Positions 7,296-14,886 of a stretch of DNA of 25,312 nucleotides are shown piece by piece. Under the pieces are notes generated by a model that did no database searches, was not told where the DNA came from, and was given only the letters and a program-made list of their open reading frames with translations. The translations under genes were made by a program, and so were the position numbers. The stretch comes from MWBV01 sp964447315. GTDB taxonomy: Archaea > Nanobdellota > Nanobdellia > Pacearchaeales > GW2011-AR1. Every line of letters starts with the position of its first letter. The first letter of the stretch is position 1. The stretch spans positions 1 through 25,312 of the forward strand of contig CAYURQ010000012.1 in assembly GCA_964447315.1 (NCBI GenBank). Direction: 5' to 3'.

Positions 7296-7458
7296 ATGTT
7301 CTTTTTGTGGTAAGGATTATGATTTACATAAAGGAATGACTCTTATTTTAAAAGACGGAAGTGTTAAACATCTTTGTTCTTCAAAATGTAGAAAAAATAT
7401 GTTAATGAGAAGAAGAAAAATTAGGTGGATTCCTGGTTTTAAGAAACAAAGAAAATAA
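7288..7458 (+). CDS. rpl24e: Ribosomal protein L24e
   Basis: This is a small zinc-binding protein of the large subunit. The 56-residue product starts MPKCSFCGKDYDLHKGMTLI and has the four zinc cysteines at 4, 7, 30 and 34 (CxxC and CSSKC), followed by KNMLMRRRKIRWIPGFKK, the usual basic tail. The start overlaps the end of orf77 by 8 nt in another frame. Full length for archaeal L24e. The gene after it is convergent, so the operon ends here. Confidence 0.93.
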   Translation: MPKCSFCGKDYDLHKGMTLILKDGSVKHLCSSKCRKNMLMRRRKIRWIPGFKKQRK

Positions 7459-7466
7459 TTTTATTT

Positions 7467-7760
7467 TCAACATAATTTATTTTTAATTTCAGTAGGTCTT
7501 GGGTCTTGCCAATCTTTATCAATTTCCATTGTTGCTCCTGTTATAGGAACTTGTTTTACTAATTGTTTGTCTTTACAATAAATTTTGTAGTCTTGACAAA
7601 ATTCATCATTGCAAATTGCTTTTGTCCACATAAAATCATATTCTTTTTCTGAGCTATTTGAAAAATTAGAAATTATTTGTTTTGCATTAATAAAAGTTAT
7701 TGTTGAAATCAAAGCTAGAAATAAAATTAATGCTATTATTAATATTGTTGTTTTTTTCAT
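7467..7760 (-). CDS. Small secreted or membrane-anchored cysteine-containing protein
   Basis: The 97-residue product has an N-terminal hydrophobic stretch (about residues 4-26, ending FINAK) typical of a signal peptide or single anchor. A short extracellular-type region follows with ICNDEFCQDYKIYC and a C-terminal Cys, giving four cysteines that could form two disulfides. It is convergent with L24e (8 nt between stops) and divergent from gyrB. I do not recognise the family. Small Cys-pair secreted proteins like this are common in DPANN genomes. Confidence 0.65.
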   Translation of the reverse strand: MKKTTILIIALILFLALISTITFINAKQIISNFSNSSEKEYDFMWTKAICNDEFCQDYKIYCKDKQLVKQVPITGATMEIDKDWQDPRPTEIKNKLC

Positions 7761-7780
7761 ATTGTTGTAATTTTATAGTA

Positions 7781-7790
7781 GTATTTAAAC
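7781..7790 (-). promoter_or_regulatory. TATA box for the small secreted protein
   Basis: On the minus strand this reads GTTTAAATAC, centred 26 nt before the ATG at 7760. Confidence 0.45.
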
Positions 7791-7844
7791 TTTTTCTTTT
7801 ACTTTTTCACTTTTTCTTTTTTTAATGGTTTTTTATCTATTTTT

Positions 7845-7866
7845 TTGTTTTATCGTCGATAAACAA
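7845..7866 (+). promoter_or_regulatory. Palindrome upstream of gyrB, candidate operator
   Basis: TTGTTTTATCG, a central T (7856), and CGATAAACAA form an inverted repeat of about 10 bp with one extra T in the left arm. The perfect core is TTATCG/CGATAA. It ends 9 nt before the gyrB TATA box, where an archaeal regulator could act, and its two CG dinucleotides stand out in T-rich surroundings. Confidence 0.4.
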
Positions 7867-7875
7867 GGAGAAAGG

Positions 7876-7883
7876 TTTATAAA
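7876..7883 (+). promoter_or_regulatory. BRE/TATA box of the gyrase operon
   Basis: TTTATAAA preceded by purine-rich GAAAGG lies 61 nt before the gyrB ATG, so the message should carry a leader of roughly 35 nt. AAGGAG at 7922-7927 in that leader is a possible Shine-Dalgarno site, 13 nt before the ATG. Confidence 0.6.
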
Positions 7884-7940
7884 TAAAGTTTCATTTTTCA
7901 TCTTATTAATTAGAGAAATCTAAGGAGATTTAATATTAAA

Positions 7941-10900
7941 ATGTCAGAAAAAAAAGAATATAGTGCAGAATCTATTAAGGTTTTAGAAGGTCTTGAAGGA
8001 GTCAGGAAAAGACCTGCAATGTATATAGGGAGCACAGGAAAAGAAGGTTTACATCATTTAATTTATGAGGTTGTAGATAATTCTGTAGATGAGGCTTTAG
8101 CTGGATTTTGTAAGGAAATTATTGTTATATTGAATAAAGATGGTTCTGTTACTATTGAGGATGATGGTAGAGGCATTCCAGTTGAAATGCATAAGCAATT
8201 TAAAATGCCTGCTGTTGAAGTTGCTTTGACAAAACTGCATGCTGGGGGTAAATTTGATAAGGATTCTTATGCAATCTCTGGTGGTTTGCATGGGGTTGGA
8301 GTTTCATGTGTTAATGCTCTTTCAAGTCATTTAAAGGTTGAGATTAGAAGAGATGGAAAAATTTATACTCAAGAATATAAAATAGGAAAGCCTATTTATA
8401 AGCTTAAGTCACAAGGAAAATCAAGTAAGACAGGAACCATAATAACCTTTATGCCTGATAAGGATATTTTTTCAACAACCTCTTTTGATTCAAAAGTTCT
8501 TGAAACAAGATTTAGGGAAGTAACTTTTTTGAATGCAGGATTAAGGATTAAATTAATTGATGAGATAAAAAATAAAACTTATGATTTTCACGCAGCAGGA
8601 GGTTTACTTGAATTTGTTAAATGGGTTAATAGATCAAAAGATGCTTTGCATCCTAAACCAATTTATTTTAAAAGAGAAGAACCAAAGCAAGGAATTGTTG
8701 AGATAGCAATACAATATACTTCTGGTTATCAAGAAAATATCTTTGGTTTTGTTAATACTATTAATACTGTTGAAGGAGGAACACATATTTCTGGATTTAA
8801 AACTGCTTTAACTAGAGTTATTAATGATTATGGAAAGAAAAAAGGAATGCTGAAAAATGGAGATTCATTAAGTGGTGATGATGTTCGTGAAGGTTTGAAT
8901 GCTATTATTAGTATTAAAATGCCTGAACCTCAATTTGAAGGCCAAACAAAAACTAAACTTGGAAATTCAGATATGAAAGGTTTTGTTGATTCAATTGTAT
9001 CAACTGCTTTGTCTGAATTTTTTGAAGAAAATCCTGCTATTGCAAAAAAAGTAACTCAAAAAGCACTTGATTCTGCTAAAGCTCGTTTAGCAGCTAAGAA
9101 AGCAAAGGATCTTGTTAGGAGAAAAAATGCTTTTTCAGTTGGAGGTTTACCAGGAAAATTAGCTGATTGTTCTAATAAAAAATCAGAAAATACAGAATTA
9201 TATTTAGTGGAAGGAGAAAGTGCAGGAGGTTGTTTTTCTGGAGATACTGAAATTGCTTTAGTTGATGGAAGAAATTTGAGTTTTAAAGAATTAGTGGAAG
9301 AAGATAATGCAGGAAAGGAGAATTTTTGTTATACTATAAAGGAAAATGGAGATATTGGTGTTGAGAAAATAGAAAATCCTAGAATTACTAAAAGAAATGT
9401 AAAAGTAATAAAAGTTGTTTTGGACAATGGCGAAGAGATAATATGTACACCAGACCATAAATTTATGCTAAGAGATAGATCTTACAAAAAAGTAGAAGAT
9501 CTTACTATTGAAGATTCTTTAATGCCTTTAAATAGAAAATTTTCCAAGATTGGGGGGAGAATTACCTTGGATGGATATGAAATGGTTTGGAATAAAAATA
9601 AGTGGGTATTTACTCATTTATTATCAGATAAATATAATTTAGAGAAAAATAATTATCTTGAAGAACAAGGACCACATAAACACCATATTGATTTTAATAA
9701 ATTAAATAATAATCCTACAAATATTGTTAGGATGCAAAAAGAAGACCATTTGGTTCTTCATACAGAGAATTTGAAAAAGACATTACATAGAAAAGATGTT
9801 AAAGAAAAAGCCAAGAATGCTCATAAAACTGAAGAGTATAAAAATAGAATGAGTAATTGGGCTAAACAGCCAGAAGTAAATAAGATGCTTTCTGAAAGAG
9901 CCAAGAAACAGTGGGAGGATGAGGATTATAAATTATTTATGGTGCAGAAGTTTAAGGAGTTTTGCGAAAATAATCCTGAATACGTGGAATTAAATAAAGC
10001 TATTCTTTATAAAGCGCAAAAAGAATATTGGTCTGACCCTAAGAATAGAAAAAAAGCTTCTGAAAAAATTAAAACTTTTTTCAAAGAAAATCCTGATGCA
10101 AGGGCATATCTTTCTGATTTAGCAAAGAAACAGTGGAAAGACCATAATTTAATTGAGTGGAGAGCACAAAAAACAAAAGAGCAATGGAATCCAGAATTTA
10201 GGAAAAAAAGAAAAAGGGCTTTGAATAAAACTTATTATGATAATACAATTAAGTTCATGAAGAAAGTTTTAGAAGAAGACTCTTCCTTAGAAAATTTTGA
10301 TAAAATTAGAATCCAGAATAAAGATAAATCGATTTTAAGTAGGGAAACTTTTTGCAAAAGATATTTTGATGGTTCTTCTGAGCAAATGTTAGATTGTGTT
10401 AAGAATTATAATCATAAAATAAAAAAGATTGTTCATTTGCATAAAAATATTGAGGTTTATGATATAGAGGTCCCAAAAACACATAATTTTGCTTTAGCAT
10501 CTGGGATTTTTGTTCATAATAGTGCAAAAATGGCACGTAGCAAAGAAACTCAAGCTATCTTAGGACTTAAGGGTAAGATATTGAATGTTGAGAAAGCAAA
10601 TCCTTCTAAAGCTCTTTCAAGTGAGGAAATTGCAAATATGATTACTGCCATAGGAACAGGGGTTGGAGAGAGTTTTGATATCAGTAAATTAAGATATAAT
10701 AAAATAATAATTATGACTGATGCAGATGTTGATGGAGATCATATTAAGACACTTTTATTAACTTTTTTTTATAGGTTTATGCCTCAATTAATTGAAAATG
10801 GACATATATTTGCTGCAATGCCTCCATTATTTAGAGTTAGAAAGAAAAAAGATTATTATGTTTATTCAGAACAGGAATTAAAAAAAATTAGTACTCAACT

Positions 10901-11126
10901 TAATGTCTCAGAAGGAAATGTTACGCGTTTTAAAGGTTTAGGTGAAATGAGTTCTGATCAGCTTTGGGATACTACTATGAATCCAAAAACAAGAAAACTG
11001 AAAAAGATTTATATTGAGGATGCTTTAGAAGCAGACCAAGTATTTAGTATGTTAATGGGAGATGATGTTCAAGCTCGTAAAGAGTTTATTCAAGAAAATG
11101 CAAAGGAGGCTGATTTGGATGTATAA
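7941..11126 (+). CDS. gyrB: DNA gyrase subunit B, interrupted in frame by an intein
   Basis: GyrB supplies the ATPase and TOPRIM parts of the heterotetrameric gyrase that introduces negative supercoils. The 1061-residue precursor has GHKL motifs DNSVDEALAGF, DDGRGIPVE and GGLHGVGVSCVNALS, the transducer lysine in QTKTKLGN, and TOPRIM ELYLVEGESAGG. An intein (residues 431-860) interrupts this, and the frame resumes at SAKMARSKETQAILGLKGKI, then MTDADVDGDHIKTLLLTFFY. Removal of the intein leaves about 631 residues, the length of the shorter GyrB type that lacks the large C-terminal insert of E. coli. It opens an operon that ends with gyrA. The GyrA box in the partner argues for gyrase rather than topoisomerase IV. 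Archaeal gyrases are of bacterial origin. Confidence 0.96.
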   Translation: MSEKKEYSAESIKVLEGLEGVRKRPAMYIGSTGKEGLHHLIYEVVDNSVDEALAGFCKEIIVILNKDGSVTIEDDGRGIPVEMHKQFKMPAVEVALTKLHAGGKFDKDSYAISGGLHGVGVSCVNALSSHLKVEIRRDGKIYTQEYKIGKPIYKLKSQGKSSKTGTIITFMPDKDIFSTTSFDSKVLETRFREVTFLNAGLRIKLIDEIKNKTYDFHAAGGLLEFVKWVNRSKDALHPKPIYFKREEPKQGIVEIAIQYTSGYQENIFGFVNTINTVEGGTHISGFKTALTRVINDYGKKKGMLKNGDSLSGDDVREGLNAIISIKMPEPQFEGQTKTKLGNSDMKGFVDSIVSTALSEFFEENPAIAKKVTQKALDSAKARLAAKKAKDLVRRKNAFSVGGLPGKLADCSNKKSENTELYLVEGESAGGCFSGDTEIALVDGRNLSFKELVEEDNAGKENFCYTIKENGDIGVEKIENPRITKRNVKVIKVVLDNGEEIICTPDHKFMLRDRSYKKVEDLTIEDSLMPLNRKFSKIGGRITLDGYEMVWNKNKWVFTHLLSDKYNLEKNNYLEEQGPHKHHIDFNKLNNNPTNIVRMQKEDHLVLHTENLKKTLHRKDVKEKAKNAHKTEEYKNRMSNWAKQPEVNKMLSERAKKQWEDEDYKLFMVQKFKEFCENNPEYVELNKAILYKAQKEYWSDPKNRKKASEKIKTFFKENPDARAYLSDLAKKQWKDHNLIEWRAQKTKEQWNPEFRKKRKRALNKTYYDNTIKFMKKVLEEDSSLENFDKIRIQNKDKSILSRETFCKRYFDGSSEQMLDCVKNYNHKIKKIVHLHKNIEVYDIEVPKTHNFALASGIFVHNSAKMARSKETQAILGLKGKILNVEKANPSKALSSEEIANMITAIGTGVGESFDISKLRYNKIIIMTDADVDGDHIKTLLLTFFYRFMPQLIENGHIFAAMPPLFRVRKKKDYYVYSEQELKKISTQLNVSEGNVTRFKGLGEMSSDQLWDTTMNPKTRKLKKIYIEDALEADQVFSMLMGDDVQARKEFIQENAKEADLDV
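9231..10520 (+). mobile_element. GyrB intein with HNH homing endonuclease (430 residues)
   Basis: It is inserted in the TOPRIM sequence EGESAGG^SAK. Splicing motifs are complete: Cys1 in CFSGDTEIAL (block A), CTPDHKFMLRD (block B, T-x-x-H), YDIEVPKTHNFA (block F) and GIFVHN followed by Ser+1 (block G). The insertion contains an HNH-type core, HHIDFNKLNNNPTNI at intein residues about 151-165. About four copies of a short basic motif built on W-[DE/NP]-x-[YFN] (KKQWEDEDYK, QKEYWSDPKNR, KKQWKDHN, KEQWNPEFRKK) follow, as in DNA-binding repeats of HNH/GIY-YIG mobile endonucleases. There is no LAGLIDADG motif. Blocks A/B and F/G closely resemble what I remember of the Synechocystis GyrB intein, inserted at the same site. 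Codon usage is AT-rich like the host. Confidence 0.93.
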
Positions 11127-11127
11127 A

Positions 11128-11469
11128 ATGGCAAAACAAAGAATAACTGAAAATCATTACACCTTTGGAATTCCAGGACCGAGCTCTTGGCAAAAAGCTA
11201 AAAAATCTATTTGGAATTATTTTTACAATATGAAAGAAGATGGTAAATTTGTTATGGAATGTGAAAATACTTATAATTATCCTGGGTTTTATTCAGTTGT
11301 TACTAAATCAAATGAATTAAAAAAAAGATTGGATTTTGTTGAAAATAATCATGTTCATGAGAAAAAACCATTTAAGTTTAGTTTTCATAATCTTTATTTT
11401 AAAGAAATTGAAAGTGAAAAAGAAGTTAATGAACAATCAAATAAATTAGAAGGAGCTTTAATCAATTAA
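11128..11469 (+). CDS. Unknown 113-residue protein in the gyrase operon
   Basis: The product begins MAKQRITENHYTFGIPGPSS and contains aromatic-rich SIWNYFYNMKEDGKF, ENTYNYPGFYSVV and FKFSFHNLYFKEIE before an acidic tail. It has no signal peptide, membrane helix or cysteine pair motif. I chose ATG 11128, one base after the gyrB stop; the longer frame starting inside gyrB is out of frame with it and unlikely. It is followed closely by the small ORF at 11474. I do not recognise the family. Confidence 0.7.
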   Translation: MAKQRITENHYTFGIPGPSSWQKAKKSIWNYFYNMKEDGKFVMECENTYNYPGFYSVVTKSNELKKRLDFVENNHVHEKKPFKFSFHNLYFKEIESEKEVNEQSNKLEGALIN

Positions 11470-11473
11470 TAAA

Positions 11474-11521
11474 ATGGCAAAGAAAAATATAAAATTTTCA
11501 AAGCCACTTTATAGGAAATAA
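11474..11521 (+). CDS. 15-codon ORF between orf113 and the zinc-ribbon gene
   Basis: ATG 11474 reads MAKKNIKFSKPLYRK and stops at TAA 11519-11521, one base before the next start. It keeps the operon's tight spacing (TAA-A-ATG). The 20 nt around its start recur exactly around the start of the zinc-ribbon gene 49 nt later. It could be a real micropeptide, a translational coupler, or the remnant of a small duplication. Confidence 0.3.
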   Translation: MAKKNIKFSKPLYRK

Positions 11522-11522
11522 A

Positions 11523-11843
11523 ATGGCAAAGAAAAAAGCAAAGTTATCAACCCCTGAATGGATTTTAGAAGGTTATGATAGTGAAGCAGACTATAATAAA
11601 GCAAAAGGAATTTCAGAAGATAAAAAATCTGGAAAAATCTTTAAAGTTAAAGAGTGTCCTAAGTGTGGAAGTGATGATGTTGGACTTGTTTTAAGTAATT
11701 CAGATTCAGAAGAGGCTTCAGATACAGGAAAGAATTGGGAATGTCGTAAATGCGGTTGGATAGGAAAAGATATTTTTGAAAAAGAATTATCAGAAGATGA
11801 ATTTATGAAATATTTAGATGAAAAAGGGGAAGAGGTATCTTAG
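11523..11843 (+). CDS. Zinc-ribbon protein in the gyrase operon
   Basis: The 106-residue product has a basic N-terminus (MAKKKAKLSTPEW), then an amphipathic segment. A C2C2 zinc ribbon follows: CPKCG (Cys45, Cys48) and CRKCGW (Cys74, Cys77) joined by an acidic loop. It ends in an acidic C-terminal helix (EKELSEDEFMKYLDEK). The CxxCG...CxxCGW pattern resembles TFIIS/Rpb9-type ribbons, which bind nucleic acid or polymerase, but the rest does not identify a family. The start is one base after the preceding small ORF. Co-operonic with gyrase subunits. Confidence 0.7.
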   Translation: MAKKKAKLSTPEWILEGYDSEADYNKAKGISEDKKSGKIFKVKECPKCGSDDVGLVLSNSDSEEASDTGKNWECRKCGWIGKDIFEKELSEDEFMKYLDEKGEEVS

Positions 11844-11895
11844 TGATTGGCCATACGCTTTGGTAATTTGCTAAAGATATAATAGATATAATAAA

Positions 11896-12111
11896 ATGAC
11901 AGAAGAAATCAACCAAGAAAATCAAGAAATTAGTGAAGGAGAAGATATCGAATTTAGTTTAACTGAAGATGAAATTAATGAATGGATAATTAAATTAACT
12001 GAACTAAAATTTCATAAAAATTCAATTGAATTAGAAGTAGATGATGAAAATGGTTTAGTAATAAATTTTCAAGAATCTGAAGATGAAGAAGATTCTGAGG
12101 ACGAAAATTAA
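11896..12111 (+). CDS. Small, very acidic protein in the gyrase operon
   Basis: The 71-residue product begins MTEEINQENQEISEGEDIEF and ends in an Asp/Glu tail (ESEDEEDSEDEN), with a hydrophobic centre (INEWIIKLTELKFHKNSIEL). Such a charge pattern can mimic DNA or bind basic proteins, which I only infer. The stop is followed after one base by the gyrA start. It is 52 nt after the zinc-ribbon gene. I do not recognise it. Confidence 0.65.
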   Translation: MTEEINQENQEISEGEDIEFSLTEDEINEWIIKLTELKFHKNSIELEVDDENGLVINFQESEDEEDSEDEN

Positions 12112-12112
12112 A

Positions 12113-14584
12113 ATGACACCAAAAATAGATCCTAAAGTACAAGAAGAAAAAGAAAAAGGAATAATTCAAACAGAAGTAACTGGAGAAATGAAAAAAGCAT
12201 ATTTAGATTATGCAATGAGTGTAATAGTCAGTAGAGCAATTCCTTCTATTGAAGATGGTATGAAACCTGTTCAGCGTAGAATTCTTTATTCAATGCAGCA
12301 AATGGGATTAAAACCAAATACTCAAACAAAAAAAAGTGCTAGAATTGTAGGTGATGTAATTGGTAAATATCATCCCCATGGAGATTCAGCTGTTTATGAT
12401 GCAATGGTTCGAATGGCTCAGGAATTTTCACTGAGATATCCATTAGTTTTTGGACAGGGTAATTTTGGAAGTATTGATGGTGATCCTCCTGCTGCTTATA
12501 GGTATACAGAAGCTAAGTTAAAACAAATTTCGTCTGAATTATTACAAGATATTGATAAAGAAACAGTTGGATTTGCTCCGAATTTTGATAATTCATTGAA
12601 AGAACCAACTCTTTTACCTGGTAAATTACCTGCTTTAATGTTGAATGGAGCTACTGGTATTGCTGTTGGTATGGCTACAAATATTCCTCCACATAATCTT
12701 GTTGAAGTTTGTGATGCTATTATTTCTTATATTAAGAATCCAAAAATAAATTTTCAAGAATTAACAGAAATTGTTTCTGGTCCTGATTTTCCTACTGGAG
12801 GAAGTGTTACAGGAGATATGCTTGAATTATATAAAACAGGGCGTGGAAGGTTAATTATGCGTGGAAAAGTAACAACTGAAACAATAAATAAAAAAGATGC
12901 TGTTGTGATAACAGAGATTCCTTATATGTTGAATAAATCAATATTAATGGAACAAATCGCTAAATTAGTAAATGATAAAAAAATAAAAGATGTTTCTGAT
13001 TTGAGAGATGAAAGTTCTAAAGGTAAAATAAGAGTTGTTATTGAGTTAAGAAAAGATAGCAATCCAAAGTTTATAACTAATGCTCTTTACAAATATACAA
13101 GATTGCAAGATAGTTTTAATGTAAACTTTTTAGCTTTACATAATAATCAACCGCAAGTTATGAATTTGAAACAAGTTTTAGAAGCTTATGTTTCTTATAG
13201 AAAAAAGATTATTACTAATAGAACAAAATATGAGTTAAAGAAAGCAAAAGAAAGGCAAGAAATTGTTGAAGGACTTTTAATTGCATTAAAAGATATTGAT
13301 GGGGTTATTAACTTAATTAAAAAATCTAAAGGAAAAACAGATGCAGAAGAAGGTTTAATGAAGAAATATAAATTAACAAAGAAACAAGCAGATGCTGTTC
13401 TTGAAACTAAATTACAACAATTAACTTCTTTGGAAGTGGATAAACTAAAGAAAGAAGCTGAAGAACTTAAAGAAAAAATTAAGGAGCTTGAAACAATCTT
13501 AGCAAACGTAAAAGAAGTTCTTAAAATAATTGTTAAAGAAGTAAATGAATTAAAGAAAAATTATGGAGATACAAGAAGAACAACTGTATTAAAGAATATA
13601 AAAGAGATTAAAGAAAAAGATTTAGTTCAAAAGAAAGATGTTGTTGTTACTATAACTGATAAAGGATATTGTAAAAGAATGGATGTTCAATCTTATAAAG
13701 AGCAAAGGCGTGGAGGAAAAGGAATGATTGGAAGCAATCTTGCTACTGGTGATTTTGTAAAACAATTAATTAGTTGTTCAACTCATGATTATCTTATGTT
13801 TTTCACTTCTAGAGGAAGAGTTTTATGGCTTAAGGCATATGATATTCCTGCAGCTGAAAGATATAGTAAGGGACGTGCAATAAATAATCTTTTGAGTTTG
13901 AAAGATGAAACAATTACAAATGTTATTTCTGTAAGTGATTTTGAGGATAGTTTGTTCATGGCAACAAAGAAAGGACAGGTTAAAAGAATTTCCTTGAATA
14001 ACTTTTCTAAACCAAGAGCTTCAGGTATTAAGGCAATAAATCTTCCTAATGATAATTCAGATTTTTTAATAGGTGTTGAGGTTGTAAAGAAAGGACAAGA
14101 AGTTTTCATGGCAACAAAAAAAGGAAAAGCAATTAGATTTAATGCAGATGATGTTAGAGAAATGGGAAGAGCTAGTTATGGTGTAACAGGCATTAAGTTA
14201 GATAAAGATGATGATGTTGTAAGTCTTGAAATTTTGACTACTAAAGCAATAATTACAATAACTCAAAATGGTTATGGTAAAAGAACGAATGTTTCTGATT
14301 ATAGGAAAACAGCAAGAGCTGGTAAAGGAGTAATTAATGTAAAAACAACTGATAAAGTAGGAAATGTTGTTACAACTGTTGCTGTAAATGATAAAGATGG
14401 AATTATCATTACAACTGCTAAGGGAATTGTTATTCGAACGCCATTAACAAATATAAGAGTTATGGGAAGAGCTGCTCAAGGAGTTAGAATTGTTAAGCTT
14501 CAACAAGGAGACAAAGTAACAGATTTAACAAAAGTTGTTGATACAGAAGAAATAGTTGATGAAGTTATTGAAGAGAATAAATAG
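12113..14584 (+). CDS. gyrA: DNA gyrase subunit A
   Basis: GyrA cuts and rejoins DNA through a tyrosine and wraps it with a C-terminal beta-pinwheel. The 823-residue protein has the breakage-reunion signature DYAMSVIVSRAIP and KPVQRRILY, the HPHGDSAVYDAMVRMAQ segment with Ser92 at the quinolone-binding position, and AAYRYTEAKL with catalytic Tyr131. A coiled-coil gate helix runs from about 380 to 490. The GyrA box QRRGGKG at 531-537 supports DNA wrapping, hence true gyrase rather than ParC. It is followed by pinwheel blades with repeated GYGKRT-type turns (YCKRMDV, GYGKRTNV). I chose ATG 12113, ten codons into the longest frame, because it sits one base after the upstream stop. It forms an operon with gyrB. 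Confidence 0.96.
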   Translation: MTPKIDPKVQEEKEKGIIQTEVTGEMKKAYLDYAMSVIVSRAIPSIEDGMKPVQRRILYSMQQMGLKPNTQTKKSARIVGDVIGKYHPHGDSAVYDAMVRMAQEFSLRYPLVFGQGNFGSIDGDPPAAYRYTEAKLKQISSELLQDIDKETVGFAPNFDNSLKEPTLLPGKLPALMLNGATGIAVGMATNIPPHNLVEVCDAIISYIKNPKINFQELTEIVSGPDFPTGGSVTGDMLELYKTGRGRLIMRGKVTTETINKKDAVVITEIPYMLNKSILMEQIAKLVNDKKIKDVSDLRDESSKGKIRVVIELRKDSNPKFITNALYKYTRLQDSFNVNFLALHNNQPQVMNLKQVLEAYVSYRKKIITNRTKYELKKAKERQEIVEGLLIALKDIDGVINLIKKSKGKTDAEEGLMKKYKLTKKQADAVLETKLQQLTSLEVDKLKKEAEELKEKIKELETILANVKEVLKIIVKEVNELKKNYGDTRRTTVLKNIKEIKEKDLVQKKDVVVTITDKGYCKRMDVQSYKEQRRGGKGMIGSNLATGDFVKQLISCSTHDYLMFFTSRGRVLWLKAYDIPAAERYSKGRAINNLLSLKDETITNVISVSDFEDSLFMATKKGQVKRISLNNFSKPRASGIKAINLPNDNSDFLIGVEVVKKGQEVFMATKKGKAIRFNADDVREMGRASYGVTGIKLDKDDDVVSLEILTTKAIITITQNGYGKRTNVSDYRKTARAGKGVINVKTTDKVGNVVTTVAVNDKDGIIITTAKGIVIRTPLTNIRVMGRAAQGVRIVKLQQGDKVTDLTKVVDTEEIVDEVIEENK

Positions 14585-14606
14585 TTATTTTGTATTACAA
14601 TTATTC

Positions 14607-14614
14607 TTATAAAC
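14607..14614 (+). promoter_or_regulatory. TATA box for the winged-helix-like protein
   Basis: TTATAAAC is centred 25 nt before ATG 14635, the leaderless spacing. Confidence 0.5.
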
Positions 14615-14634
14615 TAAAATAAGATTGTTTTATT

Positions 14635-14886
14635 ATGGATGAAAAAAAAGAATTTTCTGCTTTGCCTCTTGAAGAACAAGTTAAATATTTATTATGGTTA
14701 AAGAATACCGCTAGCAATCCAAATAAGTTTTATGAGGTTAGTTCAATATCCTCTCTTGCATTAGTGATTGGACATATGGAAAACCAAGGATTTATTGAAT
14801 TTCATGGAAATACTGCTAAAGATAGAATATCTTATATAACAGAAAAAGGTTTAGAAATGATTAAAGGTTATTCACCAAATGTCTAA
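14635..14886 (+). CDS. Small winged-helix-like protein
   Basis: The 83-residue product has helices around EEQVKYLLWLKN and SSLALVIGHMENQGF. A likely wing (IEFHGNTAKDRISYI) and a final helix (TEKGLEMIKGY) follow. The order recognition-type helix, GFI turn, beta-wing and TEKGLEMI is what MarR/PadR-like winged helices show near their C-terminus. DNA binding is therefore plausible, with an unknown target. Its last 15 nt overlap the end of the convergent nuclease gene. Confidence 0.6.
   Translation: MDEKKEFSALPLEEQVKYLLWLKNTASNPNKFYEVSSISSLALVIGHMENQGFIEFHGNTAKDRISYITEKGLEMIKGYSPNV

Noticed and set aside
9231..10520. LAGLIDADG homing endonuclease
   Set aside because: No such motif is present; the nuclease core is an HH...N HNH type.
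11062..11127. Start of orf113 within gyrB
   Set aside because: The upstream part of this frame overlaps gyrB in another frame; ATG 11128 follows the gyrB stop by one base, as at other junctions here.
7941..14584. Topoisomerase IV (ParE/ParC)
   Set aside because: The GyrA homologue has an intact QRRGGKG box, which is the mark of gyrase.
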